From positions 1 through 46,286 of the forward strand of contig NZ_QWLD01000021.1 in assembly GCF_003600155.1 (NCBI RefSeq): 46,286 nucleotides of DNA, in the 5' to 3' direction. Of this stretch, positions 41,550 through 46,286 are shown in pieces. This DNA is from Nesterenkonia muleiensis. Lineage in GTDB: Bacteria > Actinomycetota > Actinomycetes > Actinomycetales > Micrococcaceae. The notes beneath the pieces were generated by a model. The model made no database searches, had not been told where the DNA came from, and saw only the letters and a program-made list of their open reading frames with translations. The position numbers and the translations under genes are program-made. Within the stretch, counting starts at the first letter, position 1. The number at the start of each line of letters is the position of its first letter.

Positions 41550-41966
41550 CTATCGACCATAGTCTGGAGCAGCCTGTCCACGCGTGGGAGCCCGTATGCG
41601 GAATCCGCAGACAGAGACGATGGCGCTGCTCATCACGATGAGCCTCATACCGGTCCACTCATTCACCGCAAGCGCCTGGTGGATGATCGCCCAGCCCGCG
41701 ACGACGCCAAACTGGTCAGCATCATGGTAATCCGGCTGCCCTTTGCCGCGGCCCCCGTTATGTTGAACACGGTACCCCTTGACGACCAGGAGGCTTCCGT
41801 CATCGCGGCGAATCGGCACTTGTACCGAGATCTCTCGATAGCTTGATTCAAGAATCTCGGTGATCTCATGATCGGGAGATAGCTGCTCGGCAGCGGCTTC
41901 GACGTAGAGCTTGATCGCTTCATCAGCGGTGGGTTCTGCCGTCTGCACAGACGCATTGTGGAGCAC
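41550..41966 (-). pseudogene. N-terminal fragment of a glutamate-dehydrogenase-like gene
   Basis: From GTG 41966 the frame reads LYVEAAAEQLSPDHEITEIL, REISVQVPIRRDDGSLLVVK and GYRVQHNGGRGKG, the standard N-terminal domain of Glu/Leu/Phe/Val dehydrogenases. After the RVQHN segment similarity breaks down (QPDYHDADQFGVVAGW for the expected KGGxRYHP), and the GGAKGG site with the catalytic lysine and the whole nucleotide-binding domain are missing. About 138 residues remain open. It starts 3 bp after the ABC permease stop on the same strand. Clearly non-functional as a dehydrogenase. Confidence 0.75.
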
Positions 41967-41968
41967 TA

Positions 41969-43627
41969 TCAGACCCGGTTGACTTCCCGGCGGTTCCAGC
42001 CGATCAGGCCAAGAACGAGGCCAATGATCCCGATGACAGACAGCCAGAGGACCGGTGCCCACTCGATGTCTTCTACGGGGTATTCGGCCAAGTGGGAGAA
42101 GACACTGAGCTGTATCAGCCCATCTGGCAGGTCAAGCATGCCGCTGAATGTGGTGACGAAGCCGCTGAAGCCGATTAGGAGCCAACCGACTGCGTTGGCG
42201 AGTCTGGGTATCCACCCGAACAGAGTAGTGACAATGCCGATGATGGCTAAGACTGGTGCGATCTGGAGGACGGTGGCTAACAGCAGTTGCCCGATGTACT
42301 CCCCTCCGTCCTCATCCAGGGACACTGCAGCTCCGAGACCCATGCCGAGTCCAGCCAATGCCAAAATGACAGCGACACCGATCATCAGCACAGTCAGATG
42401 GGAGCCCAGCCAGGTGGTGCGGCCGATAGGAGCTGACATGGCATATTCGGCACGTCCTTGGTGCTCCTCCCCACGCAGCTGTTGCAGTCCGCTTACTCCA
42501 GCAGCGCCAGCGAAGATGGCGATGAACACCCCCATGAAGGCCAGGTAGCCGAGCATGATGTCGTCTCCCGAGAACATCTGCGCCATCTCCGCTGGAAGGT
42601 CGTCGGCGGCATCCATCATGGCCTGGGCGAAGCTGCCGAACATCAGTCCGGTGAGGATCAGCGCAACGCCCCAGCCGCGCAGGCCGCCCCACAGAGTCCT
42701 GCCTGCCATGCCTACTGGTGTCCCCAGGGAAGGCTTCGCCTCGGCTCGCCCGAGCCGGGTGGAGAACATGCTGGCCTCGACATCGCGTTTGGTGGAGAGG
42801 AAGAAGCCCAACCAGATCAGGACTGCGGCAAAGCCTGCTGAGATCAGCAAGGGCCACCAGCGGTCTTCGACAAACGGAGCAGTCTGTTGAGACCAGGCCA
42901 GCGGAGAGAACCAGGACAGTGCAGAACCGCCTTCTTCTGCCATGTCTCCGCCCATGCGCACCAGATAGGCCAGACCGAGAACGGCACCAGCCATGGCCGA
43001 GGCCGCGCGGGCTGATTGACTCAGCTGCACCGTCACGGCCGCGACCCCGGTGAAGAACATGCCAAGGACGAAACCGCCTGCGGCAATCAACGCGGACCCT
43101 TCCGAGCCAAATTCTGCGGCGAGCACACCCACGTACAACAGGGCGGCGATGATCAGATTGGCGGCGGTGGTCAAAAGGACGGTGGCTGTCAGGGTGGCGT
43201 GACGGCCAACCACGTTCGCCCGGATCAGTTCAGCCCGTCGGCTCTGTTCCTCAGCGCGGGTGTGCCGGACCACGGTGAAGATACTGAACAGCGCGATCGG
43301 GATGTAGATGAAGAGCACATAGGCGGCAGAGAACACGCGCTCGTGGGTCGGTGCATCCATTCCGAAGATCGGGCCCACCAGCATGCGCATGACGGGATCG
43401 CCCAACATGGTGGCGATGCCTTCGATGTCCTCTTGTGTCTCATAGACGCTGGTCATAGCTGTGGCAAACATGAAACCCGAGAGTCCCACGGCCAGAACCC
43501 AGGCGCTGGTGCGGATCCGATCCCGGCGAAGCATAAACCGCAGCAGGGTCCACATCCCGGCCAACGATGACTGCCTGGCCGACGCCGGACTCGGTGCATG
43601 CCGTGGAGCGTTCACTGTTGCCGTCAT
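41969..43627 (-). CDS. ABC-2 exporter permease (antibiotic-exporter type)
   Basis: A 552-residue membrane protein with about 12 helices arranged in two halves, resembling the large single-chain permeases (tetronasin/polyketide exporter type) of actinobacteria. Helix-rich segments begin at FMLRRDRIRTSAWVLAVGLS and the second half at LWGGLRGWGVALILTGLMFG. The cytoplasmic QLRGEEHQGRAEYAMSAPIGR and RHTRAEEQSRRAELIRANVVGR loops, each quoted near its limit, are the typical E-E-x-x-G-R-x-E motifs that touch the ATPase. ATG 43627 abuts the ATPase stop (TGAATG). Substrate unknown. Confidence 0.92.
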   Translation of the reverse strand: MTATVNAPRHAPSPASARQSSLAGMWTLLRFMLRRDRIRTSAWVLAVGLSGFMFATAMTSVYETQEDIEGIATMLGDPVMRMLVGPIFGMDAPTHERVFSAAYVLFIYIPIALFSIFTVVRHTRAEEQSRRAELIRANVVGRHATLTATVLLTTAANLIIAALLYVGVLAAEFGSEGSALIAAGGFVLGMFFTGVAAVTVQLSQSARAASAMAGAVLGLAYLVRMGGDMAEEGGSALSWFSPLAWSQQTAPFVEDRWWPLLISAGFAAVLIWLGFFLSTKRDVEASMFSTRLGRAEAKPSLGTPVGMAGRTLWGGLRGWGVALILTGLMFGSFAQAMMDAADDLPAEMAQMFSGDDIMLGYLAFMGVFIAIFAGAAGVSGLQQLRGEEHQGRAEYAMSAPIGRTTWLGSHLTVLMIGVAVILALAGLGMGLGAAVSLDEDGGEYIGQLLLATVLQIAPVLAIIGIVTTLFGWIPRLANAVGWLLIGFSGFVTTFSGMLDLPDGLIQLSVFSHLAEYPVEDIEWAPVLWLSVIGIIGLVLGLIGWNRREVNRV

Positions 43628-44581
43628 TCAGGACACCTTCTTCGTAGTTGAAGCGCTCACGCCACGGCTGCTGAGGTCATCACCGTAGTGGCGCATCAGC
43701 AGCTGCTCGAGCGTGGGAGGGTGGGCGACAATCGAGCGGATACCAAGTCCGGACAGCGAGTCCATGACTTCACCGACGTGATCGCCGTCCACCTCGAAGA
43801 CGGTGCGCTCCCCTTCGGCGTGCATATCGTGGATAAAGCTCAGACCATGCAGTGGCGTAGTTGGCTGAGCAGTCTCGACCTCGATGGTGGTCCGGGTCAT
43901 ATGCCGCAGCTCCGAGAGCGTGCCGGATTCGACAATATGGCCAGCGCGGATGATGGATAGCCGGTCGGAGAGTGCCTCCACCTGGGCCAGGATATGGCTG
44001 GAAAGCAGCACAGACTTGCCCTCTGTTTTCGCCTCAGTGATGACTTCTTGGAAGACCACTTCCATCAGCGGGTCAAGACCGGCGGTGGGTTCGTCAAGCA
44101 GCAACAGGTCGACATCGGCGGCCAGCGCAGAGATCAGTGCCACTTTCTGCCGGTTGCCCTTGGAGTAGGTGCGGGTCTTTTTCCGCGGGTCCAGGTCGAA
44201 GCGTTCGATCAGCTCGTCGCGTTTCTTTGGGCTGAAGTTTGCCTCACCGGCGTTGGAGCGTAGCCGCAGGAACATGTCGATGACCTCACCGCCGGTGAGA
44301 TTGGGCCAGAGTTCCACATCCCCGGGGACATAGGCCAGGCGCCGGTGGAGTTCGACCGCGTCCTTCCACGGATCCTGGCCGAAGAGTCGGATGGTCCCGG
44401 AGTCCGGGCGTAGCAGCCCCAGCAACACTCGCATGGTGACCGATTTCCCGGCCCCGTTGGGGCCCAGATATCCGTGCACCTCTCCGGGAGCGATGTTCAG
44501 GTTCAGGTTGTCCAGCGCCCGGACCGGCCCGAATTCCTTGACCAGATCCTGGGCGTAGATGACGGGAGTCGTTCCGTTCAT
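43628..44581 (-). CDS. ABC transporter ATP-binding protein
   Basis: The 317-residue ATPase of the exporter. Walker A GYLGPNGAGKSVTMRVLLGL (39-58 region), Q-loop AYVPGDVELWPNLTGGE, signature YSKGNRQKVALISALA (a variant of LSGGQ), Walker B LLLLDEPTAGLDPLMEV, and the H-loop SSHILAQVEAL. The C-terminal part after 220 resembles the extension of antibiotic-exporter ATPases such as DrrA. Coupled directly with the permease; the TetR gene lies 42 bp upstream on the same strand and may be cotranscribed. Confidence 0.95.
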   Translation of the reverse strand: MNGTTPVIYAQDLVKEFGPVRALDNLNLNIAPGEVHGYLGPNGAGKSVTMRVLLGLLRPDSGTIRLFGQDPWKDAVELHRRLAYVPGDVELWPNLTGGEVIDMFLRLRSNAGEANFSPKKRDELIERFDLDPRKKTRTYSKGNRQKVALISALAADVDLLLLDEPTAGLDPLMEVVFQEVITEAKTEGKSVLLSSHILAQVEALSDRLSIIRAGHIVESGTLSELRHMTRTTIEVETAQPTTPLHGLSFIHDMHAEGERTVFEVDGDHVGEVMDSLSGLGIRSIVAHPPTLEQLLMRHYGDDLSSRGVSASTTKKVS

Positions 44582-44623
44582 CGTGAGTTCCTTTCGTTGT
44601 GAGGCCTGTTGAATGAGCAGGCG

Positions 44624-45316
44624 TTATGCTGCGGCGTCGTGCGGTTCAGGGTCGATTGAGGAGTCAAGATGCACACGCAGGTCGCCGAAAGCATCGGGCT
44701 CAAAGACACCCTGGGTGTAGATCTCCATGACGGCACTTAAATAGGTACCGAAATGTGAGGGCGAATCGTCCAAAGGGTTCACGCCTAGTAGACGCTTCAT
44801 CTGCCGGTGGAGCATGATGGCGCCAAGCCCCTGCAGTAGCAGCACCACCGCTCGGCGACGCTCATCTGTTGCCGGCTTGACTAAGCCGCTTTCCACCGCT
44901 TCTGCCACGTAGGTGACGGCGTGATCGACGAAGACGTCCATGATCGTGTCGATTTCCGGTCCGCCGATGACCAGCGACTGGATAATATAGCGCAGGATCG
45001 GCTGAACCTCCTCGACTCGGCCGAGCATCATTTCCAGTGTGAAGTCATGTCCTGAAGCCACGGCCTCTGTTTTGAAGTGGTTGACTATCTCTGCGGCATA
45101 ACGGTCACAAGCCCGGCGCAGACCGTCCTTGGAACCGAAATGATGGATGATCAACGGTGCCGAAACCTCCGCCTGAGTCGCAATAGTCCTGAGGCTCACT
45201 GCTGTGAAGCCTCTATCCCCATACAGATCAATCGCCGCATCGATAATGCGTTGATCCGCGGGAACGGTCTCATCAGATGGCTCCCGACGAGGGCCACGAT
45301 AGATATACGCAGCCAT
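44624..45316 (-). CDS. TetR-family regulator of the ABC exporter
   Basis: A 230-residue regulator. The helix-turn-helix is RIIDAAIDLYGDRGFTAVSL followed by RTIATQAEVSAPLIIHHFGSKDGL (quoted as AEVSAPLIIHHFGSKDGL), standard for TetR. The ligand-binding domain is about 150 residues. ATG 45316 has GAGG 5 nt upstream. It is the first gene of TetR-ATPase-permease on the minus strand, with a 28-bp palindrome in front, so negative autoregulation of the exporter is likely. Confidence 0.92.
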   Translation of the reverse strand: MAAYIYRGPRREPSDETVPADQRIIDAAIDLYGDRGFTAVSLRTIATQAEVSAPLIIHHFGSKDGLRRACDRYAAEIVNHFKTEAVASGHDFTLEMMLGRVEEVQPILRYIIQSLVIGGPEIDTIMDVFVDHAVTYVAEAVESGLVKPATDERRRAVVLLLQGLGAIMLHRQMKRLLGVNPLDDSPSHFGTYLSAVMEIYTQGVFEPDAFGDLRVHLDSSIDPEPHDAAA

Positions 45317-45340
45317 GTCCGCCTCCCATCTTCAGCACCT

Positions 45341-45368
45341 GGCGCTGTCTGAACGTTTAGTCAGCGCC
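45341..45368 (-). promoter_or_regulatory. 28-bp operator palindrome of the exporter regulator
   Basis: The two 14-bp halves GGCGCTGTCTGAAC and GTTTAGTCAGCGCC are inverted repeats matching at 12 of 14 positions, 24 bp before the TetR ATG. Further CTGAAC or GTTCAG half-sites occur at 45412-45417, 45435-45440 and 45443-45448. Confidence 0.8.
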
Positions 45369-45538
45369 ATGACACCAAAAGTAGCCGCCAGTTTTTCCAA
45401 CGAACAACGCACTGAACAGAACAAGGACCATCGTTCAGCCGTTCAGCGTGATCCAGACCCACGACCGGCAAGCTGACCAATGTGGTGATTGCGTTCAATA
45501 CGTTGAAGCGGGTCTCAGGTTGCAGTGAAGCTGTTTCT

Positions 45539-46141
45539 GTGTCTGCTCTCGACTTCTCCGACTTCTACACAGAGTGGGGTTTCTGGTTTTTCTTGGTGCA
45601 GGGGATTGCTGTGGCTCTGACCGCTCTGGTGCCGCCATTGCCTGCGGAGTTCATGGTCATCGCTTCTGGTGCCATGGCCGCCGAAGGGGTCTTGCCCCTC
45701 TCTGGGGCATTCATGGCAACGTTCGTTGGATGTTTGATCGGAGACATCGGTTTATATGCACTTTTCAGATACAAATTAATGCGCCTATTTCTGCGATGGA
45801 AATGGGGCCGCAAACTGCACCGCAAGATCCTTCATATCTCATTGCACACCGGCGGGATCTCCACCTGGTTCGGTCTACTGCTGGTCTACGCGATGCCGTT
45901 TGGCCGCTCAGCAGCTATGGCCACTGCCGGAATGATGCGCATGAGCTGGGCCCGGCTGATCGGCCTGGCAGTCATCGGCGGGTTTCTCTGGTCCTGGTGG
46001 CTGATCGGACTCGGCTATGTACCAGCTGCTGCCACGGATCTTCCCCCATGGGCCAGCACAGTTGCTGGGATTGCCCTAGGCACCGCAGCTGGTGCAGTTA
46101 TCGCTTTGATCGGCACCCGCGGACGCCGCATAAAACTCTGA
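45539..46141 (+). CDS. DedA-family membrane protein
   Basis: A 200-residue VTT/DedA-type protein, implicated in lipid or drug transport and membrane homeostasis. It begins VSALDFSDFYTEWGFWFF and shows the re-entrant-type segment PPLPAEFMVIASGAMAAEG, FVGCLIGDIGLYALFRYKL, FGRSAAMATAGMMRMSWARL and a last pair of helices. Start uncertain: GTG 45539 gives the most family-like N-terminus, GTG 45482 and 45485 extend it without helping. It is divergent from the TetR gene. Confidence 0.82.
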   Translation: MSALDFSDFYTEWGFWFFLVQGIAVALTALVPPLPAEFMVIASGAMAAEGVLPLSGAFMATFVGCLIGDIGLYALFRYKLMRLFLRWKWGRKLHRKILHISLHTGGISTWFGLLLVYAMPFGRSAAMATAGMMRMSWARLIGLAVIGGFLWSWWLIGLGYVPAAATDLPPWASTVAGIALGTAAGAVIALIGTRGRRIKL

Positions 46142-46178
46142 CAACCAAACAGTTAATCCATATAGAAAGATGATCATT

Positions 46179-46286
46179 ATGACAGACAATCCTATCCGTG
46201 TTGCCCTGGTCGGTATTGGTAACTGTGCTGCTTCCCTGGTTCAGGGGGTCGAGTACTACAAGGATGCCCCGGAGGACCAGGAGGTC
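46179..46286 (+). CDS. ino1: Inositol-3-phosphate synthase, 5' part only
   Basis: Makes 1L-myo-inositol 3-phosphate from glucose 6-phosphate, feeding phosphatidylinositol and mycothiol in actinobacteria. Only 36 residues are in the window: MTDNPIRVALVGIGN, then CAASLVQGVEYYKDAP, the NAD-binding start of the actinobacterial enzyme. ATG 46179 has an AGAAAGA stretch upstream. It lies 37 nt after the DedA-family stop and could be cotranscribed. The rest is cut by the window end. Confidence 0.9.
   Translation, partial: MTDNPIRVALVGIGNCAASLVQGVEYYKDAPEDQEV

Overview
The window is high-GC actinobacterial DNA. The run mtrA-mtrB-lpqB-comF-hpf-secA, a myo-inositol-phosphate synthase start, a TatA/TatB/TatC locus and many start codons preceded only by a TAnnnT hexamer all point to Actinobacteria. 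The gene order fits the Micrococcales, perhaps a Micrococcaceae such as Nesterenkonia, but the genus is a guess. There are no rRNA, tRNA, CRISPR, phage or IS genes.

Layout. 1-8912 (minus strand) is the conserved envelope block: mtrA/mtrB (two-component system), lpqB (lipoprotein partner of MtrB), a ComF-family protein, hpf (ribosome hibernation) and secA (Sec motor), with a hairpin-rich stretch beyond secA. 9050-14277 (plus) is a tightly coupled operon divergent from mtrA: polytopic membrane protein, DUF4129, DUF4350, MoxR ATPase, DUF58. 14278-17515 holds mnmA, chorismate mutase and a methionine-synthase-like gene, with two related 63-bp palindromes on either side of mnmA. 17531-20354 (minus) is an accessory patch: an AAA+/DUF4143 ATPase preceded by three 23-bp-spaced operator-like repeats, a DUF4269 protein, a MazG-like protein and a Nudix hydrolase. 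20425-26798 (plus) carries a YecM-like protein, a heptad-repeat membrane protein, an SRPBCC-SDR fusion, a YdcF-like protein and a second two-component system.

26743-28309 (minus) encodes TatA, TatC and TatB in that order, followed downstream on the same strand (28389-29453 lies upstream in transcription) by a Tat-signal lipoprotein of the intradiol dioxygenase family. A flavin reductase and a copper-type P-ATPase with a perfect CsoR-like operator follow. 32651-33692 is a decay zone with two neighbouring genes broken by internal deletions (a minimal nucleotidyltransferase and an aminoglycoside-phosphotransferase-like gene). 33735-39553 is a set of mostly single-gene units: methyltransferase, saccharopine-dehydrogenase-like protein, SnoaL-like protein, ABC-F protein with a probable leaderless three-codon leader ORF, HAD phosphatase, isochorismatase-like hydrolase, NIPSNAP protein. 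39711-46141 has an aldo/keto reductase divergent from a TetR regulator, a fragment of a glutamate-dehydrogenase-like gene, an ABC-2 exporter with its own TetR regulator and a 28-bp operator palindrome, and a DedA-family protein. The window ends inside ino1.

The most unusual signals are not new protein families but DNA architecture: the three phased repeats before the AAA+ ATPase, the paired palindromes around mnmA, the leaderless start-stop leader before the ABC-F gene, and a recurring leaderless promoter grammar (TAnnnT, 6-8 nt, start codon) seen at about ten genes.
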